This document shows, piece by piece, positions 1-10,241 of a stretch of DNA of 64,000 bases. The stretch lies in NCBI GenBank assembly GCA_916048095.2, contig OU696572.1, forward strand, positions 7,901,454 to 7,965,453, written 5' to 3'. The DNA is from Sacculina carcini. Taxonomy: Eukaryota; Arthropoda; Thecostraca; Sacculinidae. Numbering within the stretch: the stretch's first letter is position 1; each line of letters starts with the position of its first letter. The position numbers and the translations under genes are program-made. Below the pieces are notes generated by a model. It was not told the DNA's origin, did not search any database, and saw only the letters and a list, made by a program, of their open reading frames with translations.

Positions 1-261
1 CTGTTGTTCAGCAAATACGATGTCAATGGGAGTCATATTCATTTGATACAACACACTGGGTAAAATCGGAATAATACGTCAGCTATATCAAACAACAGTC
101 AATGTCTTCACGATATTCGTACTGTTCAGAAAACATACTTATTCACACAAACGATATCCAAACATTTATGCAGCATTCGATTGTGAACTATCGCCATAAA
201 TGACAATACGACGTACCAATAAGAAAAAAATTGCATGAAAGCATACGAGATTGAAGCATGG

Positions 262-269
262 TGACGTCA
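262..269. promoter_or_regulatory. CRE-like palindrome TGACGTCA upstream of CFAP36
   Basis: A full 8-base cyclic-AMP response element palindrome, TGACGTCA, lies 9 bases before the X-box and about 390 bases before the CFAP36 start. CREB/ATF-type bZIP factors bind this sequence in animals. Use in this organism is inferred only from position. The rest of 1-577 shows no gene. Confidence 0.4.
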
Positions 270-277
270 TAGGGGCC

Positions 278-291
278 GTCGCCATAGCAAC
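278..291 (+). promoter_or_regulatory. X-box (RFX binding site) upstream of CFAP36
   Basis: GTCGCCATAGCAAC fits the RFX X-box pattern GTNRCC, 0-3 bases, RGYAAC with no mismatch. RFX factors drive ciliary genes in many animals, and the next gene downstream encodes a cilia- and flagella-associated protein. The site is about 370 bases before the chosen start codon. The regulatory role is inferred from motif and neighbour. Confidence 0.55.
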
Positions 292-658
292 ACGCTGCGG
301 CAAAACAAAATCATTGGACATTGCCACACCCTCTGTGCAGCAGGCAGCGACAAGGCGCATAGTGATCGATCGACCAACATAATCGGGCGTTGACACTTAT
401 ATAACTATCACAAACCACAGTACAGCGTAATACTGCACTGCTGGAATAGTCGAACGCCAGTCTAACAGTGCAGTTATCAACGCCACTCGGTCATACACAC
501 GGCAAATCTAGCAGTGGCACTTGATTAAAGCGAAGTGCAGTGCATTGATATTCTATTCGCTACGCTGAATCCTCACAGTGACAACATATCATGCAAATAA
601 AACGCGTGCGATTCTAAACAACGGACACATCCATAGATGCTCAATAGCGGACAGCAAA

Positions 659-1237
659 ATGGCGGAAAGCGGAGAGAAATCTGACAATGTGTCTAAAGAC
701 GCAGGAACGTTGAGCACAACCACAGCTGATGTAAAATCGTCAGACCAAGATGACTCCTGGGTGGTCGACTCTCTGATGGAGTTCCTCAACAGCGCTACGT
801 GGCGACTACCAGTGCTCAACTTCATTGACAAAAGGTCTGTGGTCTTCGACAGCGAACAACACTTTGACGACGCGGAGCACAGAACGCGCCAAGAACCTGC
901 CGCCTTCCTGCAAGCGCACAGTGACTACAAGCAGCTGATCGACCTGATGCTGGGCACGTATATGCAGGACATTGGCATCTCGGCCGAGCAATTGGAACAC
1001 GCGTGCAATCGGTCCGTGGCCACCTCTTTGCACAGAAACACAGCACTGTCATCCCACAAGCGTCTAGAGCAGCAACGGCTATTTGAATTGATCTGGGCAG
1101 CCGACGACTTCCAGTTGTTCAAGAGGATGATGACACGTGCAAATATCGAACTACAGCTGCAGGTTATAGATATGCTGCAACGACAGCACGCCAGCAATCA
1201 ACAATCGAGCACACAAGCGTCATCAGAAGACAACCAG
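659..1237 (+). CDS. CFAP36: CFAP36 (CCDC104) homologue, exon 1, BART-like domain
   Basis: Encodes the N-terminal half of cilia- and flagella-associated protein 36. The BART-like domain starts near residue 33 (DDSWVVDSLMEFL) and runs to about residue 160, ending in the family-typical pattern FKRMMTRANIELQLQVID, where the human protein reads FKAMMVQKNIEMQLQAI. The vertebrate protein binds the ciliary GTPase ARL3 through this domain. The start at 659 (AAAATGG, good Kozak context) is preferred over an in-frame ATG at 578, whose 27 extra residues look unlike the family. The exon ends after a complete codon (Gln) at the donor CAG|GTGAGT. An X-box lies upstream. Confidence 0.85.
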
Positions 1238-1422
1238 GTGAGTAAGAATCATCGACATTATTATTATCATTATTAAAATCTCTGAGCACACTGGAATGGG
1301 AAAGGTCGTTGAATGGAAAGAATGGAATGTTGAATACTCAAACACCCACTCACGATCAGTTTATATTGCCGAATTCACGTACGTGTGGAATAACCTAGCA
1401 TTTATTCGTGCACTTCCAACAG
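1238..1422 (+). other. CFAP36: CFAP36 intron, 185 bases
   Basis: Phase-0 intron with donor GTGAGT at 1238 and acceptor CAACAG ending at 1422. Reading runs on from EDNQ to FDEDEM, which restores family similarity. No repeat is visible inside, unlike the long introns of the other two genes. Confidence 0.75.
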
Positions 1423-2130
1423 TTCGACGAGGACGAGATGCGAATACTGCGCGAGGCGATGCGGAAATCATCTGAAGAACACAAGGAACACTCGCAGCAA
1501 GTGCAATCGGAAACAGTGCAGCTCAACAGAGCACTGGAGGAGAGTGAGTTGGAGCGCCGGATACTGCACGCCGAGAAGCTTCGAGAACAACAGCTGCTAG
1601 AAGCAGCCGTCAAAATGAGTCTGGAAGACTCCCAAGATCCGTCAAAAAAACCTGAAAGTCATGCAGCGTCAAGCGACTCTGGAAGCCTCCCTCACCGTTC
1701 CCTGACAACCGGTACCAACAGTAAATCTGGTTTCTCGAACGAGTCCATACGTTCGGCCACCAACGACCGCCCACACGCCCACGAGACAGAGACCGCCAGT
1801 CCAGCAAACACAGCCGATGCTGTCCAGCCAGCAGCCACCGCCGACATCACTGCCAGTCAGTTGGAGCAGCGGAGAGCGTATCTGCGCCAACAGCGTGACC
1901 GACTACTAGCGCGCAAGCAGCAGGAGAGACGTCGACTGCTCGACAACGACCGTACAGGCGACGGACAGAAAACAACAGCGGAAAGACCGCGTTCCTCGCG
2001 AGCAGCGAGACAGGCCATCGATAGCCCGCGGCACGGGCCAGTCGACCCCGACACACTGACAGCACGAAGACAACTGGCGCAAACGTTGCGCACTCTAGTA
2101 GTGGACAAATCGACGTCAAGAGAATACTAA
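1423..2130 (+). CDS. CFAP36: CFAP36 homologue, exon 2, coiled-coil C-terminal half
   Basis: Encodes 235 residues rich in Glu, Gln, Arg and Lys. It opens with FDEDEMRILREAMRKSSEEH, like the vertebrate start of this region, and later has LEQRRAYLRQQRDRLLARK, matching the conserved [20 protein letters not shown] block. The middle third (about 1630-1850) is Ser/Thr/Ala-rich and probably disordered. The end DPDTLTARRQLAQTLRTLV matches the family C-terminus. With exon 1 the protein is about 428 residues; the human form has 342, and the extra length is in the linker. A possible poly(A) signal AATAAA sits at 2814-2819. Confidence 0.85.
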   Translation, partial: FDEDEMRILREAMRKSSEEHKEHSQQVQSETVQLNRALEESELERRILHAEKLREQQLLEAAVKMSLEDSQDPSKKPESHAASSDSGSLPHRSLTTGTNSKSGFSNESIRSATNDRPHAHETETASPANTADAVQPAATADITASQLEQRRAYLRQQRDRLLARKQQERRRLLDNDRTGDGQKTTAERPRSSRAARQAIDSPRHGPVDPDTLTARRQLAQTLRTLVVDKSTSREY

Positions 2131-3484
2131 ACGTGAACACAGCGTCGACCATACAACGCGTCACATCTGAAAACGGGCGCAGTGTGTATAGACTCGCGAA
2201 ATAGAGAACTTGAGCACAAATTAATTCATTCATCACAACTCCGCAAAAAGTCAACGCAGAAAATACGATAGACCCTCATCAAATCGCTGATAAAATACCT
2301 TACCATAGTCAACACAAATATGTCTTCAAATTTACACAAATATGTCTTCAATTCGAGAAGTCAATATTTAACTATTTGTTCACGTGTTGCCGTGCTAACT
2401 CCATACCAATAATGTTTGATTCAATGTCAATTCAACCATTGCACATATTTACACTGATGTCCCACCGTGAAAAAACAAATGTTCACATATACACATACAC
2501 CTCACCTGTGTGATAAATCACAAGCCACTATTTTTACGGATCGCGTGCAGTGTATTAAAATTTTCAACCAACACATTCACAATCATTATCGTTCACAGTC
2601 GTGTCATTCATGCTGGAAATATCAGTCTTATCAGACCTTGCGGCCAGCCGTTGTCCTCTTGGTGGAGTATTATCCAAGTTGTATTCCACGCGTCCAAAAC
2701 ATGGCATTGATGATAGTCCAGTGAGAGCATGCTTAAGCCGAAGTACGTCTAGTTATATATCTAAATTTAATATCGATTCATGGTGTTTGAGATGTGAGCA
2801 CTTTTTGTATACAAATAAACCAAATAGAAAATGGGCAACACAGATAAAGTAAAAAGCCCGGAAAAGTATAAAGTATACATTTACGACCAAAAAAGGGGCA
2901 GCCTTAACTGGTGTACCCTAGCAAGTCTCAAGATTGCTCCTAAGTCAGTGTGGCTTGATATCATTTGACAAATTTGCGTCGCGTCGTCGTTATAGTTAAA
3001 ATTACTACGAAAAACAAATCAGCGTGTATTGCATACACAATATGGATAATGTACGCCTAACTGAAAAACATCGACACAATATAAATTCAGCAAATAACAA
3101 CATTAATACTACCAACACACTTATAGACGAAAAAGAGGAGATATATACACACGAGGAGCCCATTAACTCCGCAAAAACCAGGACTTCGCGTTCACACTGG
3201 CATATACCGCAACTTAAAAGCGTAAGAACGGAGCGAATCAGCAAGGCATAAGATGATTCGTTTTACAGACCCCGTCTCATCCGCCCAATACCACAATAAA
3301 TGAACAAAAACAATAAACAATTCACAGCGACACGCACATATGATATGCATGTACGAGTGAACAGCCTGGCGGCAACGAATAATTGAAACAATAAAAACAC
3401 AAGTACACACACAGGCGTTTGCCGAACTACACTATACACCACATAGCCGGCGCACACAGAACGTCAACACAACATTCGCCGCAG
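2131..3484. other. Non-coding stretch between CFAP36 and TBRG1 (convergent genes)
   Basis: Holds the presumed 3' ends of the two converging genes. A polar 69-residue open frame on + (3042-3251, containing PQLKSVRT) is not recognised and may be chance. Its last third is 20/23 identical to a string on the minus strand near 23640-23665. I see no RNA gene or clear transposon here. Confidence 0.4.
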
Positions 3485-3485
3485 T

Positions 3486-3524
3486 AGCACCGCTGCATCA
3501 CCGCAGCGGTGATGCAGCGGTGCT
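3486..3524. repeat. Perfect 39-base hairpin just past the TBRG1 stop codon
   Basis: Two 19-base arms (3486-3504 and 3506-3524) are exact reverse complements around one base, and T3485/A3525 extend the stem to 20 pairs. The stem is GC-rich. It starts 10 bases past the TBRG1 stop (3535-3537) on the minus strand, so it should lie in that 3' UTR. Function unknown. Confidence 0.8.
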
Positions 3525-3534
3525 AGCAGCGACC

Positions 3535-4402
3535 TCACGCCTCGCCCGGGGCCTCACCTTCAGCCGGCTGCAACAGCGAACACAATGCCTCGAAACTCAC
3601 GGCCGCGTCATTCACTAACGGATCGCGTGACAATGCATCGCCGGAACCGCTGCCGTGTGAGGCAGCGATGTCCGGCAACAAACGCCGCAACACATAGCAC
3701 ACGCTGGGATCGCTGAGGCCAAAGAACGCGTCGCCGCAGACGCGCACACGCCGCCACACAGCACTGCCGGCGGCCGGAAGCCCGGGCGCACGCTGCAACC
3801 GCCGCAACAGCTGCTCGTGACACTGATCCGTCGAGGTGGCGACAATGCCGGACGCATGCGGCGGCTGCCACTGCGCGCAGTGGATTGCGAAACGCAACGC
3901 GCCACCACCGACGCCGCCGCACACCGGTTCCAGCACCCGACACGTGTACTGCACGCGGCGCAGACACTGCCGACCGGCGTCCGTCCACGGTCGCTCGACA
4001 CACAAATACTGCCGCGTCGCAGTGTAGCCGACCGGATACAACCGGCGCCGACTGGCCGCCGCTGCCGCCGACGGACGTGGCCATAATCGGCCGGTGCTGA
4101 TGAGCGTCAGTCGGCCGGACTGAAGACACAGCGGTAGTCGCGGCAAGCCCGAGGCGTCCAATAGACGGACTGACGCGTCGCCCGCGCCGTACGTCGACTG
4201 AGCGTTGTCTCCGTCAACCGCAGCCGACTGTGGCTCGTCTTGTCCCAGCCGCTGCTGCTGTTGGAGATTTGCGAGCGCGTCACGCAGCGCGCGACACTGA
4301 CGCTGAGCTCGCACCAAACGGCGCTGTATCAGTGCCGTGCGGCCGCGTAACGCTGCATTCTCGCACGTCACGCCGCGAATCGCCCGCCCCAAGCACGCGC
4401 AC
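3535..4402 (-). CDS. TBRG1: TBRG1 homologue, exon 2, FYRN/FYRC domains
   Basis: Encodes 288 residues of transforming growth factor beta regulator 1 (NIAM), a nuclear growth regulator in vertebrates. In order: ENAAL plus a short coiled coil near the start; an FY-rich N-terminal domain (LYPVGYTATRQYLCVERPW); an FY-rich C-terminal domain with the family block FFGLSDPSVCYVLRRL; and the terminal signature NDAAVSFEALCSLL, matching NDAAMSFEAF in vertebrates. GC-rich. The exon starts at 4402 after acceptor GTAG. It joins the exon ending at 10156, and the join gives a gap-free 20-residue alignment from KYR to EN with human TBRG1. No other acceptor does this as well. Confidence 0.85.
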
Positions 4403-5220
4403 CTACGCCCACGTACAGCAGCGCATCAGCACCATCGACAAACACACACACACACACACACGCAGCGCATAAGCGCTCTTTCACTGAGCCGAAGCAATAC
4501 CATTGCGCTAGCTCAAGGCTCGTACACGTCCACGCTGCTGCATGTCGTGATGGATCAGCAAACAGCTTCATAATAGTTGCCAGAACGGCCAACATAACAA
4601 TCACCATAAACTGTCACTTGATGAGCTCCACAAATAGGCAGACAATAAAATAATCAGACAACAGCTTCAAAAAGACGTTCAATAAGAACTGGAAAAACCA
4701 CCGCGAATAAACACCGCTGACGACATTACTGTCACCGCAGATCACACCATATGACAGGGAACACACCGGGCGTTTTTGTGCCCAGCGTTTTTTTGCTGTC
4801 GCCGTCGTATTAGTATCATCGTATCGTCGTATATGAAGCTATTGTGCCGTACACACTGAGCGGCGAAATTGCAGAGTTTGTTTTGTCGTCGACGACAGCA
4901 ATGTTGCCGCTCGCTATGTTGCTGCCACTGATTTCACGACGGCAAAAATGTCGTCGATGTTTCTTTGCCGCCAACGCGGGTGGTGGTCCACGTGACTCAC
5001 CACGGGCTGATACACACTTGTCGTGCAGCTTGTCACAGACTAGCGTGTGTTCGTAGTGTTCGTGTTTCATCATATTGTCATGTATACAAAAAAGCATATT
5101 GACAATGAACGATGGATAGGTCGTAATCAAGAAAGACGCGTGCTATTGGACAAGGCTTTAGAAACATATTAATACAGGATCGCCATAAAGAAAGTATGGT
5201 TAGACGTTTATGGAAATACG

Positions 5221-5520
5221 AGGGTGGATCAAAAAGTAATGCCTGTTTGCTTATAAATCATTTATTACGATAAACATTGACACGCGAATTTTTTAAAATA
5301 ATTGTGTGAAACATATTCAACAAGAAATCACCCTTCAGTATAATCAGCACGACGATCGATGCATTTGCACCACCGTTTTATCCAAGAGAGAGAACCGTTT
5401 TGGAAAAATTCCACATCACGCTGTCTCACCCACACTTTGATGACCTTTTTGACTTCATCGAGGTCGTCGAATCCCTCCCCACGAAGACTTTCCTTCATGG
5501 ATGTGGAAAGGGTAGAAGTC
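5221..5520 (-). mobile_element. Mariner-family transposon relic, 3' end
   Basis: On the minus strand, 5519-5341 translates without a stop to the C-terminal end of a mariner transposase: SLRGEGFDDLDEVKKV, then FFQNGSLSWIKRWCKCID and ADYTE, like the family ending 'EEVK...FFEEGIQKLVHRWEKCIEVQGDYVE'. About 100 bases further the end GGGTGGATCAAAAAGTAATG (about 5223) looks like a mariner terminal repeat. The catalytic N-terminal two thirds and the other terminal repeat are absent, so the copy is truncated and dead. Confidence 0.7.
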
Positions 5521-5658
5521 TGACGGAGGTAGAAGTTTGACGACGATATAGTAATAATGCAAGCAATTGTTTATATCCATGTTTCTCCAAATGATCGGAA
5601 ACACTCAATACATACGCAGCACTGGACACTGGTACACCTCCTGACCGCAATGTGGTCA

Positions 5659-5685
5659 GTGATCAAACGAGTGACGTTTGATCAC
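5659..5685. repeat. Hairpin with 11-base perfect arms
   Basis: Arms 5659-5669 and 5675-5685 are exact reverse complements around a 5-base loop. A smaller 6-base hairpin (5641-5646 / 5654-5659) abuts it. Both lie in the TBRG1 intron, next to the mariner relic. Function unknown. Confidence 0.6.
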
Positions 5686-6529
5686 CAGTGACGAAAAGAC
5701 GAAAGGTGACGCCAGAGACGAAGGATGCATCAAAAAGAACAACCTCCCTTCAGAAAGTATACATTCATGTCTGAAATCTGGTATCGTTCACTAGATCACC
5801 ATTGTCCATTATAGTGGCATATGTCCATTATAGTGACATGATCACAAATCACCGCACAGTCTGGAAATCGAGACTCAGGAACACCTGGATGTTAGTGAAA
5901 CACCTACCACCAGGCTACGAGGCCGACAATTGGTGACACTTGTCATTGTCCGCCAGTGCCATACAGGAAATGGAAACTTCTCCCAAAATGCGAAAATTAT
6001 ATCGAGCCTAACGAAAAGTGCAGAAATGGCAAATCACAGCAAAACGCGCTGAGAAATCAGCCAAGACATATCCAACACGCACTGAATAGTTCAAAACATG
6101 CCAGTTATGCACGCCTCATTTTCCCGAACATGTACTGAATCTCACGAAACGGCAGGCGGATTTGATCTGCCAACAGTCGGACGACAAGACCGACACTTCA
6201 CCAGCTTCATGACCGGCATTCCATTACTGAGATTGTACCGTGCAGCGACAATGATTCACCGGTCAATTACATCTACATCAGCGTGTGTGTAACCAGGTGT
6301 AGAGAATGCCGATTACATGCATAAACCCACGAGGTACCCTCACCCACAGTCACTCCACAATAAGACACCACGTCTGGTTCTACTGTGAGAAAATACTCTG
6401 CCTGACAAGCATAAAAACTCCTAAGCAAACACATAACCATAGGGTGCAAACACTGTTCTTTAAGTCGATCGTCAAATGCCGCCAAGCTATCATGAGTTAT
6501 GCCGTGAACAAACACCATAATCTCATTAG

Positions 6530-9336
6530 TAGGGCTGTCAAAAAAGTAACCTAATAATCAGAAAAAAGTAACTTTATTTTCGAGAAAAAGTAACCTAAAC
6601 CGGTAATCTAAAATAACATAACCTGCATGAAATATCCTTCAAAAAAGGTCAATTTCTTTTTGTAGTTATGTAGGAAGAAAATACACCAGTCCCTCTTTTC
6701 TATCCTCTTTCAGATTTGTTAGTATTTTTCCATCCTCTCTCCAATCTGGTACCCTTTTCACAACAAACCACCAAAAGTGGCTTCATTTGACTAACATCTT
6801 CAAAAGGAGCATATTCATCCAAATGTAATCACACTGCATGTGTGAATGCTCCCGTCCTTATGAAGCAACCTGTCATCACAGGGGGGGCACTGTATAAGGG
6901 GGCACTGTTTCGTCGGTTGAGCTCAAAGGTGGGAAAGTGGCGCTATCTCACGCCCTGCAACTCACGTGCTATTTCCTGTCCTAGTAAATGCGCACTGTCA
7001 AGTGCTACAGTGCAGTATCTGGTATAGTGAGCTCACATACTCCAAACATATCAGGACACCTTCGGTTCGTGGGCATTTCCTAAAATGAAATGGCACTATG
7101 GTTTAAAATTGGGCAAATCCATTTTTAATCCCCTCTTGTCAGTTTCGGTTTCAGTTTCACCAACTCAGCTCTATTGTCAAACCTTCTGGCTCCCTTCCCT
7201 CGCGCATTTATCATTCCATTTCTCCTTTCAATTCTTTTGCATAAATCTCACTTCTCGATACCATTTGGTTCTTACAAAAGACTCGACCTTCCTCCTGTCC
7301 GCTCAATCCTATTTGTTTCAAGAAAATATCATCTAGCATTCACCTTTTTGCTCCTTTTTACACCCAAATCGTTAATGTCACTTTCCTTCATGGTGTTTTC
7401 TTTGCTTTCATTGTTTCGGGATTTATTGCTAATAGATCCATTGAAACGGCGCTGTTAAGAGTAAAAACGATATTCTGCAACAATTTTTCACGAAAACTCC
7501 TGTCATATTGACCCTCATTGACCTCTCATCCGCGTTTGACTTGGTGGGTCATCGTATTCTTATAAATGACCTCCACAAACTTGGCTTTTCTGATTCTGCT
7601 CTTGCTCTTCTTGAATCATATCTGTCTGACCGCACCTTTTCCGTGCTGTTGAATTCCGAAGAGTCTCTTTCGAAACCACTCTCATCTGGTGTCCCTCAAG
7701 GCTCTGTTCTCGGTCCTATCCTTTTCAATATTTACATGCTCTCTCTCTCTCTCTGCTCCATTTTTCGCTCCCTGTCTTTGCAGTACCGCATTTTCGCTGA
7801 CGACATCCAGATCTACCTTCGTCTATCTCGACAAAATGACCTTCCTCTCATACTTAATTCCATTGATTCATGCTCCTCATCAGTCAATCCCTCCAAAACA
7901 CAAACTATTATATTCCAACCACCTTCTTTGGATGCCCAATCATGCCAACTCAAACCCCTTTTCCACACACGAAATCTTGGTGTCACATTTGACTTCAGTC
8001 TTAGTTTTTCTTACCATATTGCTCAAACTGTACGCAAATGTATATTCATCCTTCGCAGCCTTTATATCATTAGAAAATATATTGGCCAACGTACTTCAAT
8101 CACACTCATACATTCATATATTTTTCCTCATCTTAACTATTGTTCTTCCTTATCAGCGAAACAACAATCCTCCTTGCAATCTATACTCGATCAATCGTGT
8201 CGTTTTGTTTTTAGACTCCCTGCTCGCCATCCTACATCTACTCTGCTCAAGAAACTCGCCTGGCTTCCCTTTAAACTTTTGGTCCACCAAAAAAATATGC
8301 TGCCTTATTTTCAAAATCCTACATTCACCTGCTCCTCCACCCTATCTCAAGGAACTGCTCCACCCTACGACCCATACCCATAATACCCGGAACTCTATCG
8401 CTCTCCTTAAAATTCGCGCCACGTCTGAATCTCCCTGGTCCTCGCGATCTTTTCAGTTTGTGGATCCTCGACTATATATCAAGCTGCCTTCTCATATAAC
8501 CTCTTCTACGTCCGATAAATATTTCAGTCTTAAGCTTCACAAACATCTGGAATCCTATCAGGCTATCTTTGCTTGTTTTTCCTCATGCTATCCTTCTCTC
8601 CACGGGCCCTTTCGGCTCCCTGTGACACATGTAGTTCCCATCTGTAGCGGTTTCCTCACATTTGGTGACATTTCCAACCACCGTCTTGACCGACATCCTA
8701 GCTATGTATACCCTCTGTTCGCCCGCAACTTAGCTTATGTTTGTCTAACTACCGAGCTAGCTTTTGCGATACTTTAGTTTGCGTCTATGTTTTTTGTGCC
8801 GGCCTATGTGCTTCATGACAATTTACATCTTTATTATTTTGCTCTTTTGTACTTGCATTTATCCTGTTGAACCCGCCGATACTTTGTTGAAAGTGGCCAA
8901 TACATACATACATACATACATACTATCCTGGGCACCCAAAAACGTATAACTATCGAGTAGCACAGATATTGAGGTGAAGATCAATTGCTAAATCCTAACA
9001 GCAGAAATTTTGATATTTCCTGATCGTCAGACCTGATATTCCATCTCTATTTCCATTTTATCCCCATTTATATCGTTTTTAAGCCTCACATCTGCAAAAA
9101 GTTACCAAACTCCGTGGTAAAGTGACCTAATAAAAAGAAAAATATCAAAACGTACCTGACGATAAAAAAGTAACCTAAAAAGCAAAAAAGTAACCCAACG
9201 ATGAGAAAAGTAACTTTTGGTAACCTAATAACTGTTTTAATAATTATCGTACGCAACTTATTTATTCAATTTTAAGTAGCTTATAAAAAATGACCTTTAG
9301 GTGGAAAAGTAACATCATTAACTTTTGACAGCCCTA
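6530..9336. mobile_element. hAT-like non-autonomous DNA transposon carrying a LINE
   Basis: The ends are inverted: TAGGGCTGTCAAAA at 6530 and its reverse complement ending at 9336. They are flanked by 8-base near-identical direct repeats, CTCATTAG (6522-6529) and CTTATTAG (9337-9344), the duplication length of hAT elements. Both flanks inside the ends carry copies of AAAAGTAACCTAA (6542-6600 and about 9117-9230). No transposase is seen. A LINE with its own tail lies in the middle, so about half of the length is a later insertion. Confidence 0.7.
7430..8930 (+). mobile_element. LINE (L2/CR1/Rex-like) 3' portion with reverse transcriptase
   Basis: Recognisable RT starts near 7435 (SIETALLRVK) and continues with LTLIDLSSAFDLVGHRIL, SGVPQGSVLGPILF and FADDIQIY, the polymerase box at about 7795. 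The C-terminal block WLPFK..PPYLKEL follows. There are frame changes near 7460-7500 and in the A-run near 8285-8298, so it is dead. The 3' end GATACTTTGTTGAAAGTGG is followed by (ACAT)n ending near 8930. The 37.4-38.0 kb fragment is a relative. It is 5'-truncated; 7085-7430 may be its remains. Confidence 0.75.
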
Positions 9337-9668
9337 CTTATTAGTCAATTTTATACACGGCAAAACTGTGTGTGTAAATACATACATCACCAGTAAAACC
9401 ACCACACACTCATACATCACCAGTACATGATCAGAAATGGAACGTGGAACGTGGAATGGAATGTGGAATCAGTATATGGAAACACCCCCTAATGGGCCGT
9501 CCAAATAGGGGCCATTGACACTATGACCTCAGGGGTCATTGGCCCTTCTCAAGCGACCATAAACTACAGCAAAAAGTATCCAAAACTGAATTTTACTTCA
9601 GCAAATCTATATTTTTCACCACACATGCCAGCACATACGCCATTATAACGAGTAAATAAATATGATTT

Positions 9669-9818
9669 TGACTGCTGTATATTGACTGCCCACACATACA
9701 ATTCAGGGCGCGACATATGGTCTAACAGGCCAATTATAATTGTAACAGGCCAATTGGCTTGTTAGACCATATGGCGCGCCCTGAATTGTATGTGTGGGCA
9801 GTCAATATACAGCAGTCA
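9669..9818. repeat. Long palindrome, two 67-base arms
   Basis: Arms 9669-9735 and 9752-9818 are reverse complements with two mismatches, around a 16-base loop that repeats part of the arm (AACAGGCC). It could extrude as a cruciform or be a foldback element; no coding capacity. It lies in the TBRG1 intron about 340 bases from exon 1. Confidence 0.85.
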
Positions 9819-9851
9819 ATTATCTGTCTTCAGCAGTCAATTATCAATTAT

Positions 9852-9893
9852 TTGTCTATGTGCTGATGATAATTATCATCAGCACACAGACAA
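9852..9893. repeat. Loop-less palindrome, 21-base arms
   Basis: Centred between 9872 and 9873 (AATT), with one mismatch in 21 pairs and no spacer. It follows the larger palindrome by about 34 bases. CAGCAGTCAATTAT copies in between suggest a shared origin. Confidence 0.8.
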
Positions 9894-10155
9894 TCCACGG
9901 AGCAGAAATGTTGCCGCCCACCCCCTCAATGAACACTTTTGCATCCACTCATTCATTCATTCGCAAAGTAAACTACTAATTGTTTACGCAAACAATTATC
10001 CAGTTTAGGATTTGCAATTGAAACCTGGACCTGGATCGTTAATTAACATCTTCGCTCTGACAGCTTTCATAGCGACTGAGAGTTATAGCAGTAGATGTCA
10101 CACAGTTGAGTATACCGTTAGAAAAGTTAGCGCTTTGAATAGATGACAGACGTAC

Positions 10156-10241
10156 TTTTGCCGATATTTCGCTTCCAAAGGCTCTGGTGAATTCTGGTGT
10201 GCGATTCGCTCGGCCGCAAGCCTTATACCGCCTTCATCCAT
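10156..10241 (-). CDS. TBRG1: TBRG1 homologue, exon 1
   Basis: Starts at ATG 10241 and encodes 28 codons plus two bases: MDEGGIRLAAERIAH.., then EAKYRQK, the conserved KYRLKY region of vertebrate TBRG1. The donor is AAAA|GTACGT, the same hexamer as two LZIC donors. Joined in phase to the exon at 4402, the protein is about 317 residues; human has 411. The exon is too short to stand out as an open frame. The assignment rests on the KYR motif, the phase match and the ungapped alignment across the junction. Confidence 0.75.

Larger units (their letters stand above)
4403..10155 (-). other. TBRG1: TBRG1 intron, 5.75 kb, filled with repeats
   Basis: Donor AAAA|GTACGT at 10155 and acceptor GTAG at 4403, phase 2. 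It holds a (CA)n run (4441-4465), a mariner relic, a hairpin, a hAT-like element with a LINE inside, and two palindromes. Between these, 4470-5220, 5690-6520 and 9345-9668 show no gene; 5791-5850 has an imperfect direct repeat of TGTCCATTATAGTG. Confidence 0.75.

Noticed and set aside
166-396. 76-residue open frame on minus upstream of CFAP36
   Set aside because: No recognisable domain. It overlaps the CRE and X-box, and its composition looks like chance.
578-658. Earlier in-frame ATG for CFAP36
   Set aside because: The extra 27 residues look unlike the family, and the ATG at 659 has the better context.
3608-4129. Large alternative frames over the TBRG1 exon (173 and 128 residues on minus, others on +)
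   Set aside because: Shadows of a GC-rich exon; only the frame with FYRN/FYRC motifs matches a known protein.
4816-5130. 104-residue frame on minus (..AAKKHRRHFCRR..), considered as the TBRG1 first exon
   Set aside because: It lacks KYR, and the phase and alignment favour the exon at 10241-10156.
7689-8777. 362-residue frame on + overlapping the LINE RT
   Set aside because: Only its last third is the LINE C-terminus after a frame change; the rest is a shadow of the RT frame.
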